DNA of 64,000 nucleotides from Fallopia convolvulus (GCA_964016875.1 OZ024735.1:13679699-13743698); one strand, 5' to 3'; numbered from the stretch's first letter, positions 10,289 through 21,033 are shown. Program-made: numbers and translations. The notes: generated from the letters alone by a model not told the origin.

Positions 10289-11384
10289 CTAAGAAATTTT
10301 CTTCCCACAACAGATCTTTAGTGAATTCCCTAGAGGACATGTCCACCACAACAACAATCTTCTTTTTTTTACCCATGCTAGCCTCAGACTTTGGTGGTGA
10401 CCTCCCTCTCTTCTTTCTTGTGACCTTCTCAGACAAAGAAGAGTCACCACCTTCAGACGCAACATCAGGGTTGCCAACCCCTTAGCCTTTTTATCCTTTA
10501 GTGCCGTAGCCGTAGCTCTAGGAAGGGATGATCTAGTCTTAGGGCGAGAGGAAGAGGGAGGCATTTCAATTTCCTCCTCTTTCAACAGTTCAGAATCATC
10601 ACCAAACAGTTCCTTTTCCAGATTCCTTTTAATAGTTTTAGCTTTCTTAGACATCTCAGGAAGAGAACGGGGATTAGAAAGAGTACCTTCTTCAGAAATC
10701 TCCACTGGTTCCTTTGGAGAGTTATCCTTCTTAAGAGTCTTGTCATCGACATCCACATCAGCTAACTTGTCAGTGACTATTGGGGAGTCACTGACCTCCT
10801 TTGTCTGATCCTTGGGAGAGAAGCGTTGGACCTCTTCCCCTTCAGTTTGCACTTGCATTCCTTCCATTACAACCTCTGAATCTTTCCCTTCTTCTTTTTC
10901 TTTGAATGACCCAACAATAGTTTCGGTTTCTTCGAAATCCATGGACTCCAAATTTGGAGTTTTCATTCTCTCTTCCTCAATCCTTCTTTCCTTGGGTTTG
11001 GGTAAGGATGCTTCACCGGGTTCTGGAACAACCACCGGTAGCGCCGTTTGGCGCGGAGTTTCCAAATACCGGTAAAGGGTTTAGGGTTTCGGTTTCTTGT
11101 TGTGGGGATTGAGGAATTTGGGGCTTTTCGGTGGGAATGGGAGAAGTGGGAGTTGATTTTGGAGGAGAAGGGTTAAGATTTTAGTTTTGTGGGGGAAAAG
11201 GGTTCTGGGATGGTGCTTCCAAGGTGGGTTGGAGGGCGATTGAAGGTGAGGGTTGGCTTGCCATAATTGAACGAAGGACATCGTCTCTAAAGAGAGCGAT
11301 GATTTTTCTCCTTGCCAATTCTGGACTTTCGTTCGAGTGTGGGGGAGAAACGGAGCGGTTGGAGGATTTGGAAGGAGACACCAT
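10289..11384 (-). pseudogene. Sire1 env-like ORF (degenerate)
   Basis: The start is the minus-strand ATG at 11384 (MVSPSKSSNRSVSPP). A stop at about 11181 and a frameshift lead into a long acidic, Pro/Ser-rich stretch (11065-10289). Low-similarity sequence continues to about 9780, with a K-Q-Q-G-W-E-N-L block like the Q-G-W-E segment of the Sire2 ORF. Its place, downstream of RNase H and before the 3' LTR, is that of the envelope-like ORF in some Sireviruses. I see no convincing signal peptide or membrane segment, and function is unproven. Two GTCAGTGAC/GTCACTGAC words encode S-D-S and V-T-D. Confidence 0.65.
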
Positions 11385-11513
11385 TGAAAGAGGGTTGAAG
11401 GTTTGAGGGTTTGAATTCGAGAGAGAGCAAGGAACGAGAGAGAGATTTTGGAGAGCGCACCTTTTTCTTTAACGGTTAGAGTATATTTAAGAAGAGGCTT
11501 AAGACTTAAAAGA

Positions 11514-11708
11514 CGTAAGGCCCAAGGCCCTAGAAGTGGTATCCCATGCCAACGCGAGGACTTCCCAGGAGGTCACTCATCCTTGTACTACTCCCGCCCC
11601 TGCATGCTTAACTTCTGAGTTCTTTGTCCTCACTCGAACCCAGAAAAGGAAGAGTTCTTGTTGACATGGGTAGCACCTCAATCTCTTATAAATTATTGGG
11701 GTGTTACA
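11514..11708 (-). repeat. Cassandra 3' LTR
   Basis: The outer end reads CGTAAGGCCC where the partner has TGTAAGGCCC, so the terminal T is mutated. It ends GGGTGTTACA. The 5S-like part is about 11549-11622. Confidence 0.92.
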
Positions 11709-11810
11709 ATCTCCCCCACTTAAGCACTTGACGTCCTCATCAAGGCCCAAGGACCGCCCTTCGGGTTGAGTGACCGCCCCACAGGGCCAAGTCAACTCGT
11801 AACCCAGAGT

Positions 11811-11824
11811 CGACTCTGATACCA
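11811..11824 (-). other. Cassandra primer-binding site
   Basis: The plus strand CGACTCTGATACCA gives TGGTATCAGAGTCG on the minus strand, an initiator-Met-type site beside the 5' LTR. The matching purine tract is the plus-strand CTCCCCCACTT at 11711-11721. Confidence 0.85.
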
Positions 11825-11826
11825 TT

Positions 11827-12021
11827 TGTAAGGCCCGAGGCCTTAGAAGTGTTATCCCATGCCAACGCGAGGACTTTCCAAGAGGTCACCCATCCTGGTA
11901 CTACTCCCGCCCCTGCACGCTTAACTTATGAGTTCTTTGTCCTCACTCGAACCCCAAAAAGGAAGAGCTCTTGTTGACATGGGTAGCACCTCAATCTCTT
12001 ATAAATTATCGGGGTGTTACA
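11827..12021 (-). repeat. Cassandra 5' LTR
   Basis: It runs TGTAAGGCCC...GGGTGTTACA. The 5S-like part is about 11861-11935. The LTR differs from its partner at a small number of positions. Confidence 0.92.
11861..11935 (-). other. 5S rRNA-derived segment (pol III internal promoter region) in a Cassandra LTR
   Basis: The plus strand GCGAGGACTTTCCAAGAGGT, then CACCCATCCTGGTACTACTC and CACGCTTAAC, matches the reverse complement of the 5S rRNA part running from GTTAAGCGTG to AGTCCTCG. This covers the internal control region. The partner copy at 11549-11622 keeps CCCAGGAGGT. It is not a functional 5S gene, because the 5' third is absent. Confidence 0.88.
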
Positions 12022-12026
12022 AAAGA

Positions 12027-12696
12027 AGTTGTCAAATCTACCATATCTTCTCTTTCTTCCTTTTTGACAAAACTTTCCAAAATTTAAAAGATCATGTTAA
12101 GCGAAGATCTCATTCACGCGCCAAAACAAACAGTCACTAACCCTGATCACGTCGGCGACCCGCATCACAGAATCTGTTCTTCTCATCTGTTAGTGACTTT
12201 TGCACAATCCATGACTTTCTCTAATGAAATTACTTGGTGTTGGGGTTTCACAGGGAGTGCCAAGGCAAACCAAGTATGAAACAATACATATATGTAAATT
12301 TGTCGATCCTGATGATAAGTCTCCGTTTAAAGAAGAATCAAAATGGGATCATAGAGACTCTCAAAGCATGATAGGTCAGGGACAAGCATTAGAATCAACC
12401 ATCATTTGGACTTGTAATGAGGGTTAGGATCATCAGGTTGACTCTTTTGGGCTAAAACAAAGAGCTCAAGAAGGTTTCACATATATTGAATGTAGTAAAA
12501 TTCAACGACAAGTCGAATGCATGGGGTTTCCTAAACACGATGTCTATCAAGAATGCAATGATTTATACCATAAAAGCATGACTTCAAAACATCTACAAAG
12601 CAATAAATTCTAGTCAATTATTGAGGGAATTTATGTAGGGAAGTAGATCATAGAAGAGAGATCAGACCTAGTTCCATGTGGAGTTGTTCAAAGGGT
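12027..12696 (-). other. Sire1 spacer between pol and env-like ORF
   Basis: There is no supported ORF. It carries GTCACTAACC, GTCGGCGACC and GTTAGTGACTTT words at about 12135-12200. With 11385-11508 this forms the intergenic part into which Cassandra inserted. Confidence 0.5.
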
Positions 12697-14637
12697 TCAC
12701 GATTTAAGGCCTTTGTAAAGATGCGTGCTCTTTTGATCACTTTTTCTACAGAATTCCATAGTGACCATGCCCTTTTCCACACGATCTCGAAGAAAATGGT
12801 GCCTTATCTCGATATTCTTTGTCTTTGAATGCTGCACCGGATTCTTTGATATGTTGATTGCACTAGTGTTGTCACATAGTATGGGCACTGACCCACACTT
12901 CACACCATAGTCACTAAGTTGCTGCTTGATCCATAAGAGTTGAGAATAACACGCTGCATCCGCAATATACTCAACATCCGCTGTTGATAGAGCAACAAAA
13001 TTTTGCTTCCTAGACCCCCATGACACAAGGCAAGGCCCAAGAAATTGAGCCATCCCAGACGTACTCTTTCTATCAACAAGATTTCCCGCAAAATCTGCAT
13101 CCGTGTAACTGACAAGTTCGAAATCAAATCTTCTTGGATACCATAAACATAGATTGTCAGTCCCCTTAAGATATCCAATGATTCTTTTAACAGCTTTCAA
13201 GTGGGACTCTCTTGGATCAGCTTGAAATCTGGCACACAAGCATACTCTAAACACAATATCAAGTCTACTCGCAGTAAGATAGAGTAATGATCCAATCATA
13301 CCCTTGTACATAGTAGCATTAACTTCTGGATCCTTGTCATCTTTTCCAAGTGAGGTAGTCGACGACATGGGAGTGTCAAAAGGTCTAGAATTCTCAAGAC
13401 CAAACTTCTTAACACATTCTCTAAGATACTTCTGTTGATGAACTCGTGTACCATCCTCACCTTGGACGACTTGAAGTCCTAAAAAGAACTTGAGCTCATC
13501 GACCATGCTCATTTCAAACTCATTGGACATGAGGTTAGCAAACTTCTTCACCAGCTTATCATCTGTTGAGTCAAAGATGATGTCATCGACATAGACCTAA
13601 CAACAAGCGTATGAACTCCTTCCTTTAATAAGAACAAAGTCTTGTCTACTTCTCCTCGAACATAACCATGTTGAATCAAGAATTGAGACAAACGATCACG
13701 CGATGCTTGCTTCAATCCATAAGGAGCTTTGTCTAGTTTGTAGACATAATCCGGGTGGGCGACATCTTCAAAACCCGGAGTCTGTTCAACATAAACCTCT
13801 TATTTTAGATATCCATTCAAGAATGCAGTCTTGACATCCATTTGTTGTAACTTGAATCCATGATGAGCAGAATAGGCAATGAGCAATCGAATAGCCTCAA
13901 GACGAGCCACTAAAGCAAACGTCTCATCATAGTCAATGCCCTCCTGTTGATTGTATCCCTTAACTACCAACCTTGCTTTGTTTCTGACCATATTTCCTTC
14001 ATCATCCAGCTTATTCCTGAACACCCAGCATGTTCCAATCACAGTTCTTCCCTTTGGCCATGGACCAAGTGCCAAACTTTATTTCTTTCAAACTGATGAA
14101 GTTCTTCTTATATGGCATTGACCCAGTCCCAATCCTTCAACGCTTGATCAACATTTTTAGGCTCCAACATTGAGATGAAAGCATTGAAAGAAAAGAAGTT
14201 ATTTAGAGAAGATCTGGTTTGCACACCCTTTGAGAAATCAGTGAGGATGTTAGTGACAGGATGAGCACTTATTTGCTGATAATTTCTGATCTGTAGATTT
14301 GTCAAGTCGCCGACTTGTGTCTGAGGCGTTCTCTCTGAATCTTCTTAAGAGTCTTCTGGACTTGAGCTTCTCTCAGGCGTTTTCTCATCATTTGTCCCAT
14401 TGTCACTTGATCTTTGATCTTGATCACTTCCCATGTTTTGTTTGAGTTGGCGACACCAGTATTGTCACTGGCTACTATTTCCTTTTCTGATGCAACAACT
14501 GGAAGTGGATCATCTTGAACCAGATAGTATCCTTGATCACCATCATCATGATCCTCAATCATCGAGCCTCCCATCGTGTTCTCATCAAACACGACATGAA
14601 CACTTTCTTCAATCTTCCTCCTTCTTTTGTTGAACAC
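12697..14637 (-). pseudogene. Sire1 reverse transcriptase and RNase H (degenerate)
   Basis: In minus-strand order: an integrase tail (R-R-K-I-E-E-S-V-H-V-V-F-D-E), a linker with S-S-L-N-N-F-F-S-F-N-A-F, RT block CWVFRNKLDDEG and QMDVKTAFLNGYLK (14075-13800), the YVDD catalytic box at about 13590 beside a TAG, then FFLGLQVVQGEDGTR and RNase H with YTDADFAGN and D-V-E-Y (13551-12697). At least two frame changes separate these pieces. The domain order INT-RT-RH is that of Ty1/copia. Confidence 0.9.
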
Positions 14638-14639
14638 TT

Positions 14640-15328
14640 TATAGGCTTTACTATGAGGAGAGTAACCTACAAAAGTGCCAACATCACTCCTTGGGTCGAA
14701 CTTTCCCAGATTGTCCTTGCCATTATTGTGAACATAACACTTGCATCCGAAAGTGCGTAAGTGGGCGACACTAGGCTTAACTCCTCTAAGGAGTTCATAA
14801 GGACTTTTTCCGAGGAGTGGACGAAGCAGGCTTGATTCATCACATAGAAATATGCATTAATGGCCTCACCCCAGAAATTTCTTAGAAGACCACTCGAGAT
14901 GAGCATGGTTCGTGACATGGTCTCAAAGGCACGATTCTTTCTCTCAACCACGCAATTTTGCTAAGGAGTTCTTGGCGTTGAGAAGTTTTGACTTATGCCA
15001 TTATTCTTGCAGAATACCAGAAACTCAAAGTTGTCAAATTCCGTTCCATTATTTGATCTAATAGACACAAGAGCAACTCCAAGCTTTTTCTCAACAACCT
15101 TCACCTATGCTTCAAATTCTTCAAAAACCTGATCTTTAGAAGACAGAAAAAGAGTCGATGTATACCGTGAAAAATCATCAACAATGACAAAGATATAGCT
15201 ATTTCCTCCATGACATTGGACTCGCATGGGACCACATAAATCAATATGAATAAGCTCTAAGGGTTTAGTGGTACTTACCTCCTTCTTGGATTTGAAGGAT
15301 GACTTCACTTGCTTACCTCTTACACAAG
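14640..15328 (-). pseudogene. Sire1 integrase (degenerate)
   Basis: The minus strand reads CVRGKQVKSSF, then LELIHIDLCGPM with the first catalytic Asp, and an I-V-D-D-F-S-R-Y block. The region around the third catalytic residue (VVERKNRAFE, 14951) is preceded by a TAG, and the normal N-G of the QNGVVER motif reads N-C. A frameshift follows inside 14951-14667. The core is recognisable but cannot be functional. Confidence 0.85.
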
Positions 15329-15380
15329 TTGATTTATGTGGTCCCATGACATTGGACTCGCATGGGACCACATAAATCAA
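15329..15380. repeat. Perfect 20-bp inverted repeat with 12-bp loop at a deletion junction in Sire1
   Basis: The arms at 15329-15348 and 15361-15380 are exact reverse complements; the right arm begins CATGGGACCACATAAATC. The integrase gene supplies the template: the same sequence stands once more at 15229-15248. The following bases (15381-15410) also partly copy 15289-15321. The structure sits where the pre-integrase domain is lost. Confidence 0.85.
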
Positions 15381-15398
15381 TTTGAAGGATGACATTGC

Positions 15399-15930
15399 TT
15401 ACCTCTTGAAATATCCATTAGCACAGATTTGGGAAACACTTATCAACTTAAAAGTGAGATTATCGACTAGATTCACATTATCTATGGTCAACTTGTGAAA
15501 AAATCTTACCGTACCAATACCAGAAATACCACCTTTGCTGTTGTTGCCGAAGGTAATCTTATCTCCCTTGTATTCTTGAAGTGAAACAAAATTCTCTGGG
15601 GTTCCCCGATATATGAGTTGAGCACGCACTGTCAATAAACCAGGGCTCCTTGTCACCCACTTCAAGCTGCATTGAAAGAATTAGTTCTTACGAACTCAGA
15701 GTTGTCTAACACCTCTGGGTTTGGCAACATAGTAATTTCTAGGACAACACTTCTTACAACTTGCACAAACATATCCTAGAGGACAGTCAGTGACAATAGG
15801 TTTGTCAGAACTGTCATCCAGAGTCCGTGACCTGGCATTTTCCTCATCTCTTACCTTTTTTTGACAATCATGTTCGTAATGACCAGCCTTGCCATAATAC
15901 CAACATGTTCTATGAAACTTTTGGCCAACA
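15399..15930 (-). pseudogene. Sire1 second zinc knuckle and protease
   Basis: Near 15900 the minus strand encodes a CWYYGKAGHYEHDC knuckle in which the second Cys is Tyr. The protease follows. Its active-site stretch can be read near 15640 as an F-I-D-S-A-C-S-T-H-I block, but the frame changes within it. The piece 15665-15399 continues with ITFGNNSKGGISGIGTV and an L-I-S-V-S-Q-I-C block. The GAG_pre-integrase segment expected next is missing, and the sequence jumps into integrase at about 15380 through rearranged filler DNA. Confidence 0.75.
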
Positions 15931-16294
15931 TATTTACTTAGATGGGTTTGTTGTTGATGCGTGATTGAAAATCAATTTGTGAGGGAGCCGAGTTCTGGGT
16001 TTGTTTTTTCCACATATTGTGCACCTTTTGATCAAGATGCCATTGTTGCTTCCCTTTGTCTTGTTTGGCCACCACATGAGTAGAACAACTTGCATTGTCA
16101 CTACCCATAGGGGCTTTACCTTTAGACAGAAGGGGAGCGTGTTTGGTACCTTGAGTGTTGGATGCACGAGCATATCCAATCCCAGACCTGTCAACCTCCT
16201 TCACAAATTTCTTTTTATAGTCATTTTTGACCTCTTGAGCCTTTTCAGCAACAAACTCATCTGGCCATCTTTTTCTTTCAGTCTCGTCATCAAC

Positions 16295-17679
16295 TTATTG
16301 ATCTTCAAGTTCATTGGATAGCTTAGCATGACTGAGCCTAAGCATAAGTCTTTCTCCTTCTAAGTTAGTGACTTGTTTTTCCAAGTCCTCAACTTGCTTT
16401 TGCAAGTCAACGACCTGAGTTTGTGAGTCAGAACAAGATTTACAAGTCACTGACTTAGGTGAAGAAATCTTTTCCAGTTCAATAGCTTTATAGGACCAGA
16501 GTTTGTTATCATCGAAAATATTGGAAATGGTTTCTTCATTTTCTTCCACTTTTGTTCTTAACTCAGTGACCTGAGTTCCAAGTTTTTGAATGATAGCAAC
16601 CAACTGTTCTCTTGACTTTTTAGCAAGAAGAGAAGAGATTTCAAAGTCAGTTACTTCTTGGGATGATTTGTCTTCAATGGACATACAACAGTTACCTCTT
16701 TTCGGCGCCACTTCATCATCATCGTCAGACGTATCCCAAGTTGCTATCATTCCTTTACCAGCTTCTCCACTTTTCCTTCTTGGACATTGCTTGGCAAAGT
16801 GTCCTTTTGCCTGACATTGATAGCATATCACCTCATTCATATCCTTGCTTTCCTTGCTTGACTCTAGAGCCTTGACATGAGCTTTGTTACGGTTCCATAA
16901 CCTCTTCATAGCGTTATAGATGAGAGCAACATCCTCATCTACTCCTTCAGTGTCATCGTCTCCCTGAGCTAAGTCGAAAGCCCTTTCGACTTTTAAAAGC
17001 AATGTTCTTGCCTTTTTCCGAGTCATGACGTTCTTCTCTCCTTTGTTGGATACCTCCAAACATGGTGAGTTGACCAACAAGATCCTCCAAGGTTAGGTCC
17101 TTGGTTTCCTTTTGTAAGCAGTGACGCCACGACAGTGTCACAGCTTTTGTTCAATCTAGAGATCAACTTGTTGGTTTGCTTCCATTGAGGAAGCTTTTCT
17201 CCCAGAAACTCCAATTGGTTGACAATGGTTTGAAACCTTGAATGATAGTTCCGGAGAGACAACCCTATTCTTGAAAGAGATTCTCATATTCTCTTTCGAG
17301 ACTTATGATCCTATCTTTCTTAACATCCTCGTTCCCATGATGAAGCCTTTTGAGAGCATCCCAGATGTCCTTAGCAGCCTTGTATCCGATAACCTTTTTA
17401 AGGTCACCGTCCGTGAACGCATGATGAAGGACCTTCTTTGCTCTAACATTCTTCTCAAGCTTCTTCAAGTCAACATCATCGCACTCAGCCGTGGTCTTTT
17501 TCGTCTTCCCATCTTTTTCCCAGAAAGGTTTCTGGACCAATCTCAATCACTTTCCACAACTGACCATCCAGAGAGCAGATGTGGGTCTTCATCTGTTCAA
17601 CCCATTAATCGTACTCTCTAACTTTCAGGATTGGAGGCTTCTAGAAAGAGTCGTTGATAGCAGTGTTGGTTGAAGACAT
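16295..17679 (-). pseudogene. Sire1 gag (degenerate)
   Basis: The likely start is the minus-strand ATG at 17679 (MSSTNTAINDSF), followed almost at once by TAG. Homology continues through shifted pieces 17546-17265 (K-A-A-K-D-I-W-D-A-L), 17262-17023 (Y-H-S-R-F-Q-T-I-V-N-Q-L) and 17080-16295. The last contains a CCHC zinc knuckle CYQCQAKGHFAKQC and a long coiled coil with heptad-like V-D-L-Q-K-Q-V-E-D-L repeats. The order UBN2/gag domain, knuckle, coiled coil matches Sire2. Several GTGAC words here encode V-T pairs in the coil. Confidence 0.85.
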
Positions 17680-17720
17680 TTTCTTGTAAGAGAAGTACTA
17701 AAAACAAAACCTAGAGTCTT

Positions 17721-17733
17721 GACTCTGATACCA
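17721..17733 (-). other. Sire1 primer-binding site (initiator tRNA-Met type)
   Basis: The plus strand GACTCTGATACCA gives TGGTATCAGAGTC on the minus strand, the usual copia primer site. It lies 2 bp inside the 5' LTR. Confidence 0.88.
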
Positions 17734-17735
17734 AT

Positions 17736-18533
17736 TGTAGGATCGTTAGTACTTAAACGAGTCGGTGACTCTTGCGAAGTCGTCGACTTTGAGTAAAGCA
17801 GCAACGAAATAATCAAACAGGAAAGAAGTTACCAAATTGTCAATGACAAACGATGTATGGTGGAAACTCTTCGTAAACCAACTAGTTTACTTACAACAAA
17901 ACCACTCCCTTCCAAGCTTCTCACTTGGTCGGATTTCAAGAGTCCTTAGACTCGCTCTATTAATTTCTTGAGTGTTTACAAAGCTCTCCCGTGTAAAAGA
18001 ATGAATCCCACACCCTTGAACCATGCTCTACCTTTGCACTCACATTCTCAATCTCACGCTATGCCTAAGAACACTCGACACACCACTTGAACGAATCTCA
18101 TGCACAAGCTCGCTCTTTTTTTTTCTCACAAGAATTGCAAATGACGCACAATGTCTTGCCTTCTATCCCAAGCACTGAGGTATTTAAGCTAGGGCAAGAG
18201 AGATCTCGTGTGTGTCAAATCTCATTCGATTAGGGAAGTGACACACACTCAATCTTTACATATCTTTCCAAATATATCAAATACGCACACAATAAAATAT
18301 TCTTGGAGAACCAAATCGTCTTCCTCTGATTTTAGCATTCTTTTGATGATCTTTTCCTAAAATAGTACGGCCGAGCTGTTTCCAAATGCACGCACACAAT
18401 TTATGCATCCCTTCCTTAAATAGTTTTCTCGCCATGTTGGTCATGTCAGTGACTTTTCCAAGTAGCCGACTTGACTTGCAAACTCGGAGTCACTGACTTT
18501 TCTGGAGCCATCAAAACTCTAAATCTTCTAATA
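17736..18533 (-). repeat. Sire1 5' LTR
   Basis: It starts TGTAGGATCG. The distal end reads CTTCTAATA where the partner reads TTCTAACA, so the terminal CA has become TA. The nucleotide differences scattered between the two LTRs mark this as an older insertion than Sire2. Confidence 0.88.
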
Positions 18534-18810
18534 CAAAGTATGGAAAACATGCATGAATTCCCCAATCGACATAACTACACCACCACTTGTGAGTACTATA
18601 TTGACATCATAATATCCTTTCCTTATAAAAATAATACATTATGCAAAATAAGTAACTACCATTCACCCAATTGAACCCAATCCTAACGACACGGCCTTCA
18701 ACGACTCGTACCATCATTTTGCCGAGGTTCCATCATGGGTTTCTTGCTCCTAATCCTTACCTGGAACTTAAAAGCAAATCCCCGAAGGGTTAGCTAGCAA
18801 TTCTAACATG
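18534..18810 (-). repeat. LTR-D2, second piece, beyond Sire1
   Basis: The stretch AACCCAATCCTAACGACAC, then ...TTCCATCATGGG... and AATCCCCGAAGGGTTAGCTA, corresponds to the reverse complement of LTR-D1 at about 51250-51380. Beyond about 18810 I cannot follow the match, so either the two LTRs diverge or this one is truncated. Confidence 0.55.
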
Positions 18811-19164
18811 CACCAAATGGTAAACACAAAATGCATTAGTCAAATCAATTTATTAAATTCCATAATAAGAATAGTAATAGAATAGTTCACATATAGTATA
18901 TTCACAAGAGCAAACAAACTCACAACAATACTTATAATCATAAGACACACATAATAATACTTAAATTCATACGATGCATACTAATAATAACACATCATTT
19001 CACTTTAGTATCACCTCAATCAGTTTTCGTCTCTATAATAGATCAATCGCAACTCATCAATTCTCAATCGGCATCATTATCTAACAAGCATGACATCATT
19101 TGAGAACTTTGCTTCCCCAGCTCAATTTTAAGCAGAAATATCAAACATAAAAAAAAGTTTGTAG

Positions 19165-19404
19165 TCAAGTTGTGACAAAAATACAAAAGTAACAAGTGAG
19201 AGTTAGGATAGACCACATTGCACGAGCAAATATCTTAGGCTTAGGGAAAGAACCTCTCATGACAACCTTTTGCACGTCATGAATGTAGGTAATTAAATCA
19301 CTCCAAATCTTATTCAACCAACTTTCTTTGTTCACATGCTCAACATAACTCAATGCCCTTCCAAAATCCTTCACATAATAAAACGTGAACCTTATAGTTT
19401 CCAT
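19165..19404 (-). pseudogene. Unrecognised coding-like fragment
   Basis: There is a 79-codon minus-strand ORF rich in aromatic residues (F-T-F-Y-Y-V-K-D-F-G-R-A-L, W-L-N-K-I-W-S-D-L). Its first 40 codons are duplicated at 19449-19590, where a premature change occurs. I do not recognise a family. Its composition looks more protein-like than neighbouring random frames, but it could still be chance. Confidence 0.25.
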
Positions 19405-19590
19405 TCATGAACATATAGATAAAATACATGAATCTACATAAATACATCACTCCAAATCTTATTCAACCAACCTTCTTTGTTCACACACTCAACATAACTC
19501 AATGCGCTTTGCAAAATCCTTCACATAATAAAACGTAAACGTTATAGTTACCATGCATGAACATATAGATAAAATACATGAACTTAGATA
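19298..19590. repeat. Direct tandem duplication, about 145-150 bp, two copies
   Basis: The segment beginning CACTCCAAATCTTATTCAAC at 19300 is repeated from 19449, through the shared ending ATAGATAAAATACATGAA. The copies differ by scattered substitutions and small indels, so the duplication is not recent. The first copy overlaps a minus-strand ORF (19404-19165) with a coding-like sequence (FYYVKDFGRALSYVEH) that I do not recognise. Confidence 0.85.
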
Positions 19591-19839
19591 AAATAGCACG
19601 GTCACTACAAATGACGAATCCCTTATTTTGAACAAACAAGTACTTCAATTGAAAACCATTCTTCATATGCTCAACGCCAAAGTAGTGAAAAATCGCTGGC
19701 CGACTAACTATTACTTTAGTTTCTAACTGAATTTGAGACTTAACATGTATGATGTGCCATTTAACATCACAAGCAAATTATAACCCCCAAAATCGTCTCA
19801 AAATTCACAATTCAAAAATTCCACTTATGAACCTTAGAA

Positions 19840-20010
19840 TCCAAAATTCAAAAGAGAAAGTTTAGAACCTGTCAAAGATCCATGCTCTTCATCTACCATT
19901 GCAATGGATTGAAGCTTCTTTCGAGTTTTAGAGATGGAGATTGGATGTTTGAGCTACAGCGTCGCTGATTTGTTTGAGAAGGGGGAAGAAGTGATTTGTG
20001 TTTGAGCGAG
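19840..20010 (-). other. Possible first exon of a host gene fragment
   Basis: On the minus strand a purine-poor leader precedes ATGGTAGATGAAGAGCATGG (start near 19905). The frame reads M-V-D-E-E-H-G-S-L-T and meets a G|GTTCT splice-donor-like site at about 19875. No downstream exon was recognised before LTR-D2. It could be a gene truncated by insertion, but the evidence is weak. Confidence 0.2.
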
Positions 20011-21033
20011 TTTGAGAAAAGACTTGTCCCCTTCTATTGAAATATAACAAAAGTCGATTTTGGGTTGGTATTTGATAGTATTTACAAATATATCACCGTC
20101 TCAACTCTTTAACCTTACTTTTGATTTTGGGCCATTGATTTTCTTAATCTAATGGATCACACTAATTTTCAGTTTTCAAGTTAAGACTCATTTCCACCTA
20201 AAACGCCCTCTTAACCTCGTTGGATATTCCTCACCAACAATATACGTACAAATCGAATCATATATATTATATATAAATTAAATGTATTTAATTATATACT
20301 GTAATACTAGCTTATATTACTCAAACAAATCCAAATAGATAACTAATCTAACACTAATGATCTACTTGACTTCATTTTAAAACAACCAACCAAGTTGCGT
20401 AAAACCGATTGTCAATGTCAAATAATCTAATTAATCAACTAAATCTCATAACATTTTCGAACCAGTTCAGATTTGAACTTCAGCATATAAGCATTGAAAA
20501 TATGCCAAAATACGCTCACACAAAACAAAATTAAAATCTACTCTTAATCTCCAGCTAACAACACCCATATATGGAATATGAGTTCGTCGGTAACTCCTTT
20601 TCTCCCTTCCAACTTCATAGTCGAGAAAGCTGAAGTTGGGTCTAGAAATCACCTATTTTTGGTTTAGAAAACTGAAGATAGGATGAACGCTTGAAGAACG
20701 TGGTTGTTTTTTCTAAGAAACGATTTTTGGAGAAAATTCATCCAAGTCTTGTGCTCTTGTTTCAGAACTTTGATGATTAGCCTTTGGTTTTTATTTGCAC
20801 AGACAAACCCTATTAATTTTGACAACTGAAAGTTGGGAGTCTTGGTTTGAGATTAACTTGCCCACTTCCTACTTGTTTTTACATATGATTCTGAGTGTGT
20901 TTTTTGACAAGTTTGCTAGTGTGTGGTTTCCTAAATTGAGTTTTAGCCTTTTAATTTTGCCTTAGTCAAGGTTTAACTCAGACCTTTTGTGAGTTCGTCT
21001 CTGAGCGATTTTCTCTTGTTTCTTCTTCTCCGC

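Larger units (their letters stand above)
11514..12021 (-). mobile_element. Cassandra TRIM retrotransposon carrying 5S rRNA sequence, TSD AAAGA
   Basis: Two 195-bp LTRs (11514-11708, 11827-12021) flank about 118 bp holding only a primer site and a purine tract. AAAGA at 11509-11513 is repeated at 12022-12026. Both LTRs contain a stretch close to the plant 5S rRNA 3' half. Small size, no coding capacity and 5S-bearing LTRs are the defining marks of Cassandra. It sits in Sire1 about 130 bp before the env-like ATG, in the same orientation as Sire1. Confidence 0.95.
8573..18533 (-). mobile_element. Sire1: Sirevirus-type Ty1/copia retrotransposon with env-like ORF, degenerate
   Basis: LTRs at 8573-9360 and 17736-18533 flank gag, protease, integrase, RT/RNase H and a downstream env-like ORF, all on the minus strand. 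The flanks CAAAC (8568-8572) and CAAAG (18534-18538) are a 5-bp TSD with one change. An initiator-Met primer site lies beside the right LTR, and several CCCCCTT tracts with a TTGATAATGCC-like context near the left LTR are typical of Sireviruses. Every coding segment carries stops or shifts. It is inserted in LTR-D2 and carries a Cassandra TRIM. Confidence 0.92.
18811..21033. other. Unassigned region between LTR-D2 and Tat2
   Basis: No element ends or conserved domains were recognised. It contains the tandem duplication at 19298-19590, a possible gene-start fragment at 19840-20010 and an AT-rich tract at about 20250-20300. Part may be old single-copy DNA or the remainder of the LTR-D2 element. 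Confidence 0.4.

Noticed and set aside
11549..11622. A genuine 5S rRNA gene
   Set aside because: Only the 3' part of 5S is present and it lies within a Cassandra LTR repeated at 11827-12021.
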